49,079 bases of DNA, taken from NCBI GenBank assembly GCA_945897965.1, contig CAMDHK010000006.1, positions 1 to 49,079 on the forward strand, read 5' to 3'. Below are positions 28,017 through 36,957 of the stretch, piece by piece; positions within the stretch are counted from its first letter, which is position 1, and every line of letters starts with the position of its first letter. A program made the position numbers and the translations under genes. A model generated the notes under the pieces. That model did not search any database, was not told the origin of the DNA, and saw nothing but the letters and a program-made list of their open reading frames with translations. This DNA comes from Candidatus Kuenenia stuttgartensis (GTDB taxonomy: Bacteria; Planctomycetota; Planctomycetia; Gemmatales; Gemmataceae).

Positions 28017-28123
28017 AACCCGTCACCTTTCACACAGAGGCTGAAGTCGAATATAAAATAGCCGACGAAAGTCGAAATCGTTTGCCTTGTTGTAATGAGC
28101 GGCGGATGTTAATCCGCTGGTGA
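28013..28123 (+). pseudogene. truncated ParE/RelE-type toxin remnant
   Basis: A GTG that overlaps the antitoxin stop opens a 36-codon frame starting (M)KPVTFHTEAEVEYKIAD, the N-terminus expected of a ParE/RelE toxin. After about 18 codons similarity is lost and the frame ends at 28123; intact toxins are about 90-110 residues. The junction lies close to a small palindrome (GCGGATGTTAATCCGC), suggesting that an insertion or deletion destroyed the toxin. Confidence 0.75.
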
Positions 28124-28150
28124 GTACCAACGAGAAAAGAGTTTTGTTAC

Positions 28151-29440
28151 CTATGGTTTTTTCCAATAGGGTGGGAGGCTGGGTTTGGTATCGCTAAGAA
28201 TTTGAATGAGGGCTAAACGATCAGCGTCTGAAAGATGTGCATACTTTTTAGACTTATCCACACCATTCAAAATCTGCCAAAGTTTTTCTAACACATAATC
28301 CTTAATCTCAGCAGGAAGATCATCAAAGGCTTGGGAATAAATTAAATAACTGCATGGGTATTTGAATAATCGTTGCGTAAGATCCAAATCACGAAGCGAA
28401 CGGCCACGCTTATCAGGTATGCCAGATTGCGAAAACTTTTCCGCATAACCCGAGGTGCCACTAATGGGTGCGGTTATTTTGGCTTCCCCCACCATCAACA
28501 ATCCCTCGATCAACTCATCACCTGCGCTTTGAATTCTACGAATGGTGCTTTCCAGCCTTTTGCCTGCGGGTATTTCCAACGCCTTGTTGATCGTCACCTC
28601 GTAATCCAATGCCATGCGAGTGGTAAAATTGGCCTTCGCTAGGCGATTGTGAACCATTGCTTGATGCTCCAAGATCATCAACGCAACTATATCGCTATGG
28701 GGTGAAAGATACATCCCGGTATCGAAACGATCTTTCAGGTGCATCACATTATGGCCTTGGGAATTATCAAGATCGCGTGGGGTGTCTCGGGTGCGAATCA
28801 CAAGATTTCCCATATGGGATTGAGAGCCATGTCGGCCTGTTACATACCAACCACCCCAGCGCTGTTCGATTGGAGTTGTGTGATCCACCGAATGGCTTCC
28901 ACCCGAAAGCATGGGTTGGCCTGATGAATCAACAAATAAAGACCGAACCAGATGACCCGGAACATTTGAAGTACGTGAAGAAGCATGACAGATCAAGCAG
29001 CGATCCACCTGCCTTTGGAATTGTGGTTTGCTTTTTTGTTGTTGCTCTAGGGTGTAGAATACTGCACCTAACTGTGGATCAACTGCGGAAAATTCAAGCA
29101 CATCGCCCGAATGGCAATAACCAACATAGACATCATCGTTGAAATAAATTGCACGGGGCGTCTTCGGTGTGATATGGCGAAGTTGAAGGCTGGTTTTGGA
29201 GAATACCAAAATCTGCGATTCGATTGGAACCTTCAAGGCCTTGAGTAATGCGGGCAGGTAGCCATGCTCTTCACTGTAATCTAATTTTGCGACACCGGAA
29301 TCAAGCTTAGTTTGCAGTTTGGAAATTGGATCCTTGGGGATGCTCTTACTGTAATGAATAGGCGCATGTTCAAATTCATCAATTGCGAAAACCATTGCGA
29401 CACAAAGAAAAGCAAGAATTAGAGAATAGATGCGTATCAT
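28151..29440 (-). CDS. secreted CxxCH haem-binding protein
   Basis: A 429-residue exported protein with a signal segment (MIRIYSLILAFLCVAMVFA) and one c-type haem motif, Cys148-x-x-Cys151-His152 (CLICHASS). Surrounding motifs TPRAIYFNDDVYVGYCHSG, DPQLGAVFYTLEQQ, and RWGGWYVTGRHGSQSHMGN resemble a widespread uncharacterised family of secreted cytochrome-like proteins. Several conserved His residues after the motif could be axial ligands. The start at 29440 follows an AGGTG site; the frame extends to 29482 but with no signal benefit. It is transcribed away from an Rrf2 regulator gene and shares its promoter region. It may be a periplasmic electron carrier or a sensor. Confidence 0.8.
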   Translation of the reverse strand: MIRIYSLILAFLCVAMVFAIDEFEHAPIHYSKSIPKDPISKLQTKLDSGVAKLDYSEEHGYLPALLKALKVPIESQILVFSKTSLQLRHITPKTPRAIYFNDDVYVGYCHSGDVLEFSAVDPQLGAVFYTLEQQQKSKPQFQRQVDRCLICHASSRTSNVPGHLVRSLFVDSSGQPMLSGGSHSVDHTTPIEQRWGGWYVTGRHGSQSHMGNLVIRTRDTPRDLDNSQGHNVMHLKDRFDTGMYLSPHSDIVALMILEHQAMVHNRLAKANFTTRMALDYEVTINKALEIPAGKRLESTIRRIQSAGDELIEGLLMVGEAKITAPISGTSGYAEKFSQSGIPDKRGRSLRDLDLTQRLFKYPCSYLIYSQAFDDLPAEIKDYVLEKLWQILNGVDKSKKYAHLSDADRLALIQILSDTKPSLPPYWKKP

Positions 29441-29512
29441 GGAGCACCTGAATGAAACGCAAAGATGGAATATCAAAGGCAATCCATCGCCTTTAACAAG
29501 GATACCACTTGT

Positions 29513-29549
29513 ATTCTATATGTCAAGGTGTAGAATTAAAGGGATTCTA
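29513..29549. promoter_or_regulatory. putative Rrf2 operator in divergent promoter
   Basis: ATTCTA at 29513-29518 and TAGAAT at 29531-29536 form a perfect inverted repeat with a 12-base spacer, followed by a further ATTCTA half-site at 29544-29549. This lies just before the Rrf2 start at 29564 and in the promoter region of the divergent haem-protein gene. Rrf2 proteins bind such dyads, so autoregulation and control of the neighbour are likely but inferred. Confidence 0.55.
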
Positions 29550-29563
29550 TGAGGTGCTTAAAT

Positions 29564-29998
29564 ATGTTGCCTAAAAGTGCTGATTACGCTCTTCGAACCA
29601 TGGCTTGCCTTGCGCAAAACCCAGACGAAAGATGGTCTGCAGATAGCTTGGCGGAGCGAACGAAGGTTCCACGGCGATATCTCCACAAGGTATTGCAGGA
29701 TTTGGTGCAAGCGGAGTTGGCTCAATCCCGTTCTGGCCCAGGCGGCGGATATTCTTTGGCGATGCCTGCGGATGGGGTCACGATATTGGATGTGGTCAAT
29801 GCGGTAGCCCCTGTGGAAAGAATTCGCCATTGCCCGCTGGGCTTACCCTCACATACAAGCCTTTGCCCGCTGCATAAAGAATTAGACCGAGCATACGAAG
29901 CTACGGAGGCAGCCTTTGCGCGGGTCAGTCTGGGGGAATTACTTCGGTCTGCCACCAACATTATTCCCTTATGCGATCAAGCCTGCACGAAAAAATAA
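29564..29998 (+). CDS. Rrf2 family regulator with cluster-type cysteines
   Basis: A 144-residue winged-helix regulator. [17 protein letters not shown] and [21 protein letters not shown] (then GPGGGYSLA) define the Rrf2 DNA-binding domain. It has Cys90 and Cys101 in [20 protein letters not shown], and Cys137 and Cys141 near the C-terminus (LCDQAC). Rrf2 proteins such as NsrR and IscR use three cysteines to hold an iron-sulfur cluster that senses NO, redox state or iron; the cysteine spacing here is not the canonical one, so a cluster is plausible but not certain. ATG 29564 is preferred over 29549 because GAGGTG lies at good spacing. The haem-sensor gene follows. Confidence 0.9.
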   Translation: MLPKSADYALRTMACLAQNPDERWSADSLAERTKVPRRYLHKVLQDLVQAELAQSRSGPGGGYSLAMPADGVTILDVVNAVAPVERIRHCPLGLPSHTSLCPLHKELDRAYEATEAAFARVSLGELLRSATNIIPLCDQACTKK

Positions 29999-30056
29999 CC
30001 CTTTAAAGGGTATGCCTTTCTTAGATAACATTCGTTCGAAAATCAGGAGTATGATC

Positions 30057-30605
30057 ATGTCACACCAGAAGCTATTTTTATTAATCAAAACCTTGGCATT
30101 CCTTTTTGTAACCTTGGCGTTGGGTGCGAAAGCCCTGACTAAAGATCCTGAAAAACCCATCCCGAATGAGGTGCGATATTCCAGCGAAGATGCAAGGATT
30201 CATGCCAGGTTGATGAATGATATTTACCTTTCAACCTTGAATATGCTTCATCACCGTTACTTTCACCAAGAACGAACCATGGTTCCTGCACGGGCAATGG
30301 AGGATGTTTTTTCAGACATAAAAAAGACCTCGAATACTGAAGCCCGATGGCTATCTATAAACTTAAAGGCGATGAGCTTCACCCACGAGCCCCATACTGA
30401 TTTTGAAAAGAGGGCTGCGAGGGAAATCACCAACGGAAAATCAGAAGTGGAAGTAATCGAAGATGGATTCTACCGCAGGGTGGTTGCGATTCCACTTGTT
30501 GGCGGGTGTCTGAGTTGCCATGAGGGGGTTTTTAAACCATCAGGCAAAGCACCTAAATTTGCAGCATTGCTAATTAGCATACCCGTCAAAAATACCGGCA
30601 AGTAA
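30057..30605 (+). CDS. Tll0287-like (DUF3365) c-type haem protein
   Basis: A 182-residue protein with a hydrophobic N-terminal signal/anchor (KLFLLIKTLAFLFVTLALGA) and a C-terminal haem motif Cys151-Leu-Ser-Cys154-His155 in VVAIPLVGGCLSCHEG. The overall layout, with MVPARAMEDVFSDI, FEKRAAREI and the late CxxCH, fits the Tll0287-like DUF3365 family of periplasmic haem domains that often sit in sensory proteins. AGGAG sits 7 bases before ATG 30057 (another in-frame ATG at 30051 is too close). It follows the Rrf2 gene by 58 bases and probably shares its transcript. It may sense redox state or small ligands. Confidence 0.8.
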   Translation: MSHQKLFLLIKTLAFLFVTLALGAKALTKDPEKPIPNEVRYSSEDARIHARLMNDIYLSTLNMLHHRYFHQERTMVPARAMEDVFSDIKKTSNTEARWLSINLKAMSFTHEPHTDFEKRAAREITNGKSEVEVIEDGFYRRVVAIPLVGGCLSCHEGVFKPSGKAPKFAALLISIPVKNTGK

Positions 30606-30728
30606 TCGAAAAGCCTTAAGATTAACAGCATCAAGATGTTGCGCCCAACCTCAATCAACGGTACTATATAAGGGTATTAAAGTTATCCGAAGTGCCTGCA
30701 AAAGGCCTGTTTTAATAGTAATCCCACC

Positions 30729-33700
30729 ATGCAAAAAATAATGAAAACAATTGCTACCCTTTCCTGCCTTCTTTTTGCCAGCGTTTCAGTTGCAGGGGAA
30801 GCGGAAGACTTCGCTTTTTTTGAAGCCAAAGTTCGTCCACTTCTTATCGAGCATTGCTATTCATGCCATGCAAAAGATTCAAAAAAGATCCGGGGAGAAT
30901 TGCTGCTCGATTCCAAAGAAGGTTGGATGAAAGGTGGCGAAAGTGGGCAGGTAATCATTCCTGGCAATAGTGAGAAAAGCCTTTTCGTTAAAGTGCTTAG
31001 CTACAACGATACGATTCAAATGCCACCCAAGGGAAAGTTGGCAGACAAAGATATTGCAATCTTAGCAGAATGGGTAAAGCGGGGAGCTGCCGACCCACGC
31101 AAAGGAACTGCACCCGCAATTGCTGTCAAGAAAATCGATTACGAAAGTGCGAAGAAGTATTGGGCCTGGCAACCACTGAAGAATGTTACGCCTCCCAAAG
31201 TTAAAGATGCTAGCTGGTGCAAGACCCCTATCGATCACTTCCTTAAATTCAACATGGAAGCCAAGGGCATCACACCTAACCCTATTGCAGAGAAAACAAA
31301 ATTAGTGCGCAGGGCTTATCTCGATCTTTTGGGCATTCCCCCAACCCCTGATGAAGTTGAAGCTTTCCTCAAAGATAAAGCTGATGATGCGTATGCTCGC
31401 CTGCTGGATCGCTTATTGCAAAACCCGCATTATGGCGAACGCTGGGGCCGTCATTGGCTTGATGTCGCGCGCTTTGCGGAAAGCCATGGTTACGAACAAG
31501 ATTACGATAGGCCCAACGCCTACCATTATCGAGATTTCGTCATCAAGGCTTTAAATCAGGATCTGCCTTACACCACCTTCATCAAATGGCAACTTGCTGG
31601 AGATGAATACGAACCTACGAATCCTCTAGCGATGATGGCGACTGGATTTTTAGCAGCAGGAACTCACGCAACGCAGATTACTGCAAGTCAGGCGGAAAAA
31701 GAACGCTACGATGAACTTGACGATATCGTTCGCACCGTGGGCACAACCATGCTTGGCCTAACCATCGCTTGTGCACGATGCCATGATCATAAGTTTGATC
31801 CGATTAGTGCGAACGATTATTACCGCATGGCTTCGACTTTTTCGACCACAGTAAGGTCGGACTACGATCTCAATTTGAGTACGGGGAATTATGCCAAGGA
31901 AAAAGCGGACTTCGATTCTGCTAAAAAGAAACTGGAAGAAGCACGAAGCAATTGGGAACGCGATAATCTAACTGCAAAATTAGAAGCATGGGTTAAGGCG
32001 GGGGCGAAGGATGCGCCACAAAGCGATTTCCTTTTTGCAGAAGTCAAAGCAGCAAGTGCTAAAAATGGCACATCCCTTAGTATACTTTCCAATGGGGTTG
32101 TTACTGCAACTGGCAAAAACCCCGACTTCGAAACCTACACCATCACTTTAAATTCAACCACAAAGCATGTAACTGCTTTAAGGCTAGAAGCGTTCAAGGA
32201 TGCTGCGCTGGTGAAGGGTGGGCCGGGTCGTGCGCCAAATGGCAACTTCGCCCTCAGTGATTTTAAAGTCACTGTCAATCCGTTCGATTCCAAGAACAAA
32301 CCAACTTCTGCGCAACCTGTGAAATTCAAATCGGTTCGCTCATCGTTTGATCAAAAAGGCCTTCCCGCTTCTGGCACCATTGATAAAGACAAGAAATCCT
32401 CTTGGGCGATTGACCCGCAGTTTGGCAAGGATCATCAGGCTGTTTACGAATTGGAAAAGCCCCTTGATCTTCCCCATGGTGCAGAATGGATCATCACTTT
32501 GGATTTTAACGGTAACAATCAGCATAACATTGGAAAACTAAGAGTCACTTTTTCCTCGATGGATAAACCCGCACTTGCTGTGCTTCCCGTACCCGAGAAA
32601 ACTCAGGTCGCACTAGAAAAACTTAAAGCCAATCAAAAGCTTACTGCAGCAGAAATGACTGATTTAGGATTGTGGTATCGCACCAAGGACGCTGATTGGC
32701 AAAAGCTCAACAAGGCAGTTGATGATTTAGCTGCTAAAGAGCCAAAGCCAAAACTAGTAAAAGCTCTGATTGCAAGCGAGGGCGTTCCGGCAGTCAGGCT
32801 GCATACTCAGGGCGCAGATTTTTACGACCCTGTTCATGTTTTAAAACGAGGCGATCTCAATCAGAAAGTTTCGGTTGCCTCCATTGGCTTCCCGCAGGTT
32901 CTGATGAAATCGAATGACGCTGAAAAACATTGGCTAGCCAAGGCCCCCGAAGGCAGCAAAACTTCTTATAGAAGAAAAAGCCTAGCTGAATGGATCACCG
33001 ATACAGAACAAGGTGCGGGGATGTTGCTTGCGAGAGTTATTGTAAACCGTGTTTGGCATTATCACTTTGGTAGGGGCATTGTTGCGACCCCCAGCGATTT
33101 TGGCGTACAGGGTGATAAACCTTCCAACCCTGAGTTGCTCGATTGGCTCGCTTCCGAGTTTATACGCAAGGGCTGGAAACTCAAGGAGCTTCACAAGCTG
33201 ATCATGACCAGCGCTGCCTACATGCAATCTTCAAGTGTGGATGAACCCAGGCTGTTGAAGGATCGCGAAAACAATCTCGTTTGGCATTTTCAATCCCGCA
33301 GGTTGGAAGCTGAAACCATCAGAGATTCCTTACTGGCTGTTTCGGGAACTCTTGATGCAACGCCCTTTGGCCCAGGCACCCTCGAACCGAATCACAAGCG
33401 CAGAAGTATTTATTTCTTTGTGAAACGCAGCAAGCTGATTCCCATGATGATGCTTTTTGATGCACCCGATTCACTACAAGATCTCGCGATGCGACCCTCT
33501 ACTACCATCGCCCCCCAAGCCCTGCTTATGATGAACAGCAGCATTGTACGAGGGTATGCAGATGCACTGGCTATCAAGGTTTTAAAGGATGCGGGCACAG
33601 GGGTTGAAGCGCAGGTTAATCGAGCTTATCAACTTGTGTTATCCAGAAATGCAAAACCCCTCGAATTAAAAGAAGGTGTTGAGTTTCTCAAAGAGCAAGA

Positions 33701-33797
33701 AGGGTTTTATAAGGCGGATAAAAAACCCGAGTCCCTCGCCTTGGCCGATTTCTGCCAGGCGTTGTTCAGCCTTAATGAGTTCGTTTTCCTCGATTAA
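30729..33797 (+). CDS. DUF1549/DUF1553 cytochrome-like protein with discoidin-like insert
   Basis: A 1022-residue secreted protein. The signal peptide ends around VSVAG. PSCyt1 carries CYSCHAKDSKKIRGELLLD, DUF1549 shows [40 protein letters not shown] and ACARCHDHKFDP, and DUF1553 is at the C-terminus ([30 protein letters not shown]). Between these, roughly residues 432-610, is a beta-rich region with features of a carbohydrate-binding or discoidin/F5-8-like fold (TKHVTALRLEAFKDAAL, NGNFALSDFKVTVNP). It is followed 13 bases later by a DUF1501 gene. Two ATGs (30729, 30741) are possible starts; neither has an obvious ribosome site. Confidence 0.92.
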   Translation: MQKIMKTIATLSCLLFASVSVAGEAEDFAFFEAKVRPLLIEHCYSCHAKDSKKIRGELLLDSKEGWMKGGESGQVIIPGNSEKSLFVKVLSYNDTIQMPPKGKLADKDIAILAEWVKRGAADPRKGTAPAIAVKKIDYESAKKYWAWQPLKNVTPPKVKDASWCKTPIDHFLKFNMEAKGITPNPIAEKTKLVRRAYLDLLGIPPTPDEVEAFLKDKADDAYARLLDRLLQNPHYGERWGRHWLDVARFAESHGYEQDYDRPNAYHYRDFVIKALNQDLPYTTFIKWQLAGDEYEPTNPLAMMATGFLAAGTHATQITASQAEKERYDELDDIVRTVGTTMLGLTIACARCHDHKFDPISANDYYRMASTFSTTVRSDYDLNLSTGNYAKEKADFDSAKKKLEEARSNWERDNLTAKLEAWVKAGAKDAPQSDFLFAEVKAASAKNGTSLSILSNGVVTATGKNPDFETYTITLNSTTKHVTALRLEAFKDAALVKGGPGRAPNGNFALSDFKVTVNPFDSKNKPTSAQPVKFKSVRSSFDQKGLPASGTIDKDKKSSWAIDPQFGKDHQAVYELEKPLDLPHGAEWIITLDFNGNNQHNIGKLRVTFSSMDKPALAVLPVPEKTQVALEKLKANQKLTAAEMTDLGLWYRTKDADWQKLNKAVDDLAAKEPKPKLVKALIASEGVPAVRLHTQGADFYDPVHVLKRGDLNQKVSVASIGFPQVLMKSNDAEKHWLAKAPEGSKTSYRRKSLAEWITDTEQGAGMLLARVIVNRVWHYHFGRGIVATPSDFGVQGDKPSNPELLDWLASEFIRKGWKLKELHKLIMTSAAYMQSSSVDEPRLLKDRENNLVWHFQSRRLEAETIRDSLLAVSGTLDATPFGPGTLEPNHKRRSIYFFVKRSKLIPMMMLFDAPDSLQDLAMRPSTTIAPQALLMMNSSIVRGYADALAIKVLKDAGTGVEAQVNRAYQLVLSRNAKPLELKEGVEFLKEQEGFYKADKKPESLALADFCQALFSLNEFVFLD

Positions 33798-33810
33798 TTA
33801 GGATTATTTC

Positions 33811-35286
33811 ATGCCATTCAATAACATCCCTCATTTCAATGCGAACCCGAGTTTCGTGCGCAGGCGCGATTTTCTAAGCCGTACCGGTCAAGGCATCGGC
33901 ATGCTCGCACTCGCTAACCTTCTCCAAGATAACGAAGTAAAAGCTGCGACTGATCTTTCTCTAAACCCACTCGCCCCCAGACAGGGAAACTTCCCATCGA
34001 AGGCCAAGTCGGTAATCTGGTTGTTCATGAATGGCGGACAAAGCCAGGTTGACACTTGGGATTACAAACCCGCACTTGCAAAATACGATGGCCAAGATCT
34101 TAAAGGCTTCGATAAGTTGACCGGTTTCTTTTCAGGGGAGGTCGGCCCCTTGATGAAGTCGCCCTTTAAGTTTGAACAACAAGGAAAATCTGGAAGCTGG
34201 GTTCCCGAGATCTTCCCCAACATGGTGGATCATGTGGACGATATGGCGTTCATTCATTCGTGCTTTACCGAGACCAATAATCATTCGCCTGCATTGTTCC
34301 AGATCAACACAGGTTTCAGCAGGATGGGTTTCCCCTGCGTTGGTTCATGGGTGACTTACGGCCTCGGTTCGGTAAGCCAGAACCTGCCAGCTTTTGTGGT
34401 GATGTATGATACGCTGGGAAGAGGTTTGCCCAAAGGCCATGCTTCGAATTGGGGCGCTGGTTTTCTGCCTGGCATTTTCCAAGGCACTGCTTTAAATCCG
34501 CAGGGCCAGGCGATTGATAATCTTTCCCGCCTGCCTCACATGAATGAAAAAGAACAGCGCAACCAGCTTGACTTAGTCACTAGGCTGAACAAGCTTCATC
34601 AGGAAGAAGCGCCACATGAAGCTGCACTTGCTGCAAGGATTGAAAGTTTTGAACTTGCATACCGCATGCAGATGTCTGCACCCGAAGCGTTCGATATTGA
34701 TTTGGAACCAGAGCGCATTCGCAAAATGTATGGGCTTGATAATAAGAAGTGTTCGCATTTTGCAAGGCAGGCACTGGTTGCACGAAGATTGGTCGAGCGG
34801 GGTTCGCGCTTTGTACAAATCTACTCAGGTGGTATGGAAAACGAACGCAGTTGGGATGGGCACCGCGATATCGAAGGCAACCACAGGCAGTTTGCAGGCG
34901 AAACCGACCAACCCATCGGCGCACTGCTTACCGACCTTAAACAACGCGGACTTCTTGATTCCACCCTTGTAATCTGCTGTGGCGAGTTTGGAAGATTGCC
35001 CATCGTTCAGAAAACCAAAGATAAAAACTTCATGGGTCGTGATCACAACCCCCATGCGTTCACCACATGGATGGCGGGCGGCGGCGTCAAGGGTGGCACT
35101 CACTATGGCGAGACCGATGAGGTTGGATTTAAAGCTGCGGTCAACAGAGTTAGTGTCAACGATTTGCATGCAACCATTCTTCAACTATTGGGAATCGATC
35201 ACACTAAGTTGACTTATCGTTATAATGGCAGGGATTTCCGGCTGACCGATGTTGCGGGCAATGTGGTGAAAGAAATCATTGCTTAG
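33811..35286 (+). CDS. Tat-exported DUF1501 protein
   Basis: A 491-residue DUF1501 protein. The twin-arginine motif RRRDFLSRTGQGIGMLALA is followed by [23 protein letters not shown]. It has WDGHRDIEGNH, the metal-site CCGEFGRLP motif and GRDHNPHAFTTWMAGGGVKG. It is the second gene of the third DUF1549/1553-DUF1501 pair. The purU gene begins 35 bases later on the same strand, so read-through is possible but not required. Confidence 0.93.
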   Translation: MPFNNIPHFNANPSFVRRRDFLSRTGQGIGMLALANLLQDNEVKAATDLSLNPLAPRQGNFPSKAKSVIWLFMNGGQSQVDTWDYKPALAKYDGQDLKGFDKLTGFFSGEVGPLMKSPFKFEQQGKSGSWVPEIFPNMVDHVDDMAFIHSCFTETNNHSPALFQINTGFSRMGFPCVGSWVTYGLGSVSQNLPAFVVMYDTLGRGLPKGHASNWGAGFLPGIFQGTALNPQGQAIDNLSRLPHMNEKEQRNQLDLVTRLNKLHQEEAPHEAALAARIESFELAYRMQMSAPEAFDIDLEPERIRKMYGLDNKKCSHFARQALVARRLVERGSRFVQIYSGGMENERSWDGHRDIEGNHRQFAGETDQPIGALLTDLKQRGLLDSTLVICCGEFGRLPIVQKTKDKNFMGRDHNPHAFTTWMAGGGVKGGTHYGETDEVGFKAAVNRVSVNDLHATILQLLGIDHTKLTYRYNGRDFRLTDVAGNVVKEIIA

Positions 35287-35321
35287 TCTTATTTCTGATA
35301 AGCTAGAAAGCCTAACGCATC

Positions 35322-36152
35322 ATGTTTAAAAATGTATTACTGGTGGAATGTCAGGATATTCCGGGGTTAGTGCACGAAATAACAGGGGTGTTGTTTAAAC
35401 ACAAATTGAACATCACAATGAATCAGGAATTTGTAGAGTCTGATCGATTTTTCATGCGTACGGAATTCGAAGGTCCCCCAGCAGGCGATCCTTTGATCGC
35501 GGAACTTGAAAGCATTCTGCCCAAGGGCGCAAATATCAGGTTGGGTGAACATCGCCCTAAAAATGTTGTGCTCATGGTTTCTCATGAATCCCATTGCTTG
35601 GGCGACATTTTAATCAGGCATGAGTTCAAGCAATTGCCCGTGCGCATTCTTGGGGTGATCAGTAATCACACTTCACTGCAAAACCTTGTCAATAAGTTTG
35701 ATCTACCCTTTCATTTTGTCTCGCATGATAAGCTTACCCGCGAAGAACATGAGGCAAAAATACTTGCCTTGATCGATTCGATGGCCCCTGATTATGTAGT
35801 ACTTGCTAAGTACATGAGGGTGTTAACTCCTGGCTTTGTAAAGCGCTTTGATGGCAAAATGATCAACATCCATCATTCATTTCTACCCGCGTTCATCGGC
35901 GCAAAACCCTATCAGCAGGCTTTTGATCGTGGGGTTAAAGTAATTGGGGCTACCGCACATTTTGTTACCGAGCAGCTCGATGATGGCCCGATAATAGTGC
36001 AGCAAGTAATTAATGTTAATCACACTGCAAACGCACAAACTATGGCGCAATCGGGCAAAGATGTGGAACAGATTGTGTTATCGAAGGCGCTAAAGCTACT
36101 TTGCGAAGACCGCATTTTCCTTGCAGGTAATCGCACCATCATTTTTGATTAA
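35322..36152 (+). CDS. purU: formyltetrahydrofolate deformylase
   Basis: A 276-residue enzyme that hydrolyses 10-formyltetrahydrofolate to formate and tetrahydrofolate. The N-terminal ACT regulatory domain (CQDIPGLVHEITGVLFKHKLNI) is followed by the formyltransferase-type catalytic domain, with NIHHSFLPAFIGAKPYQQAF (the conserved Asn-x-His motif) and the Asp-containing QLDDGPIIVQQ. Length is close to the usual PurU, about 280 residues. It balances one-carbon folate pools and supplies formate for purine synthesis. It ends at a bidirectional terminator. Confidence 0.95.
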   Translation: MFKNVLLVECQDIPGLVHEITGVLFKHKLNITMNQEFVESDRFFMRTEFEGPPAGDPLIAELESILPKGANIRLGEHRPKNVVLMVSHESHCLGDILIRHEFKQLPVRILGVISNHTSLQNLVNKFDLPFHFVSHDKLTREEHEAKILALIDSMAPDYVVLAKYMRVLTPGFVKRFDGKMINIHHSFLPAFIGAKPYQQAFDRGVKVIGATAHFVTEQLDDGPIIVQQVINVNHTANAQTMAQSGKDVEQIVLSKALKLLCEDRIFLAGNRTIIFD

Positions 36153-36187
36153 AAAAAGAAGCCCGGATTTCTCCGAGCTTCTCTTAT
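36150..36187. terminator. bidirectional intrinsic terminator
   Basis: GAAGCCCGGA at 36158-36167 pairs with TCCGAGCTTC at 36172-36181 (10 bp, one mismatch). A run of seven A precedes it, which gives TTTTTTT on the minus strand, and a T-rich stretch follows on the plus strand. It ends purU and the converging fasciclin gene. Confidence 0.8.
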
Positions 36188-36207
36188 TGAATCCCAAGCG
36201 CTTTAAA

Positions 36208-36702
36208 TTACTTCTTAGCTGCTGGTATAATTACTGAATCAATAACATGGATTACACCATTGCTGCATTGAATGTCAGTCTTTACAACTTTAGCTTTGTC
36301 TACCATTACGCCTGCATCGCTTGCAGAAATCTTGAATGATGCGCCATTGACGGTCTTTGCAGACTTCAATTTTACAGCATCCTTAGCTTCAACTTTGCCT
36401 GCTACAACATGATAGGTCAGAATTCCAGCAAGCTTTGCCTTATTTTCTGGCTTAAGAAGTTCTTCTACAGTGCCTTTAGGCAACTTTGCGAATGCTTCAT
36501 CAGTTGGGGCAAACACGGTAAAGGGACCCTTGCCTTTGAGGGTTTCGATCAAATCTGCTGCCTTAAGAGCTGCTGCCAAGGTTTTGAAACTTCCTGCTTC
36601 TACTGCGGTATCAACGATATCTTTTTCTGCTGCTGCTGCAAAAATATTTGCGGCCATGAATGCAGATGCTACTACGAACGCGCCTAATCTGAATAAACTC
36701 AT
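36208..36702 (-). CDS. exported fasciclin-domain protein
   Basis: A 164-residue protein with a signal peptide ([20 protein letters not shown]) and one fasciclin (FAS1/beta-Ig-H3) domain. It shows [54 protein letters not shown] and a C-terminal [16 protein letters not shown]1 domains mediate adhesion or matrix contacts; a single domain of this length is common in bacteria. ATG 36702 has GGAG 7 bases upstream; the frame extends to 36732 without a better site. It is monocistronic. Confidence 0.93.
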   Translation of the reverse strand: MSLFRLGAFVVASAFMAANIFAAAAEKDIVDTAVEAGSFKTLAAALKAADLIETLKGKGPFTVFAPTDEAFAKLPKGTVEELLKPENKAKLAGILTYHVVAGKVEAKDAVKLKSAKTVNGASFKISASDAGVMVDKAKVVKTDIQCSNGVIHVIDSVIIPAAKK

Positions 36703-36957
36703 AACGAAACTCCATGAAAGTAAGATCGACAAGCATCACTTATCGAAAGATTGAGGAAAAACTTCAAGAATGCTTCAAAGCCAAAATCAGATTTGATACC
36801 GCACTCTTGCCAATTACTAATTATTCATAGTCAACTGTTATCTCGCCAACAAAACAGATTCCAATAATTTTTCTAATTATTTTGATTTTGTTGATTATGC
36901 TTAGTTATCCCTTTAAAATTGTAAGCTTGTCTTTACTTTTTTTTGAAAGATTAAAAA

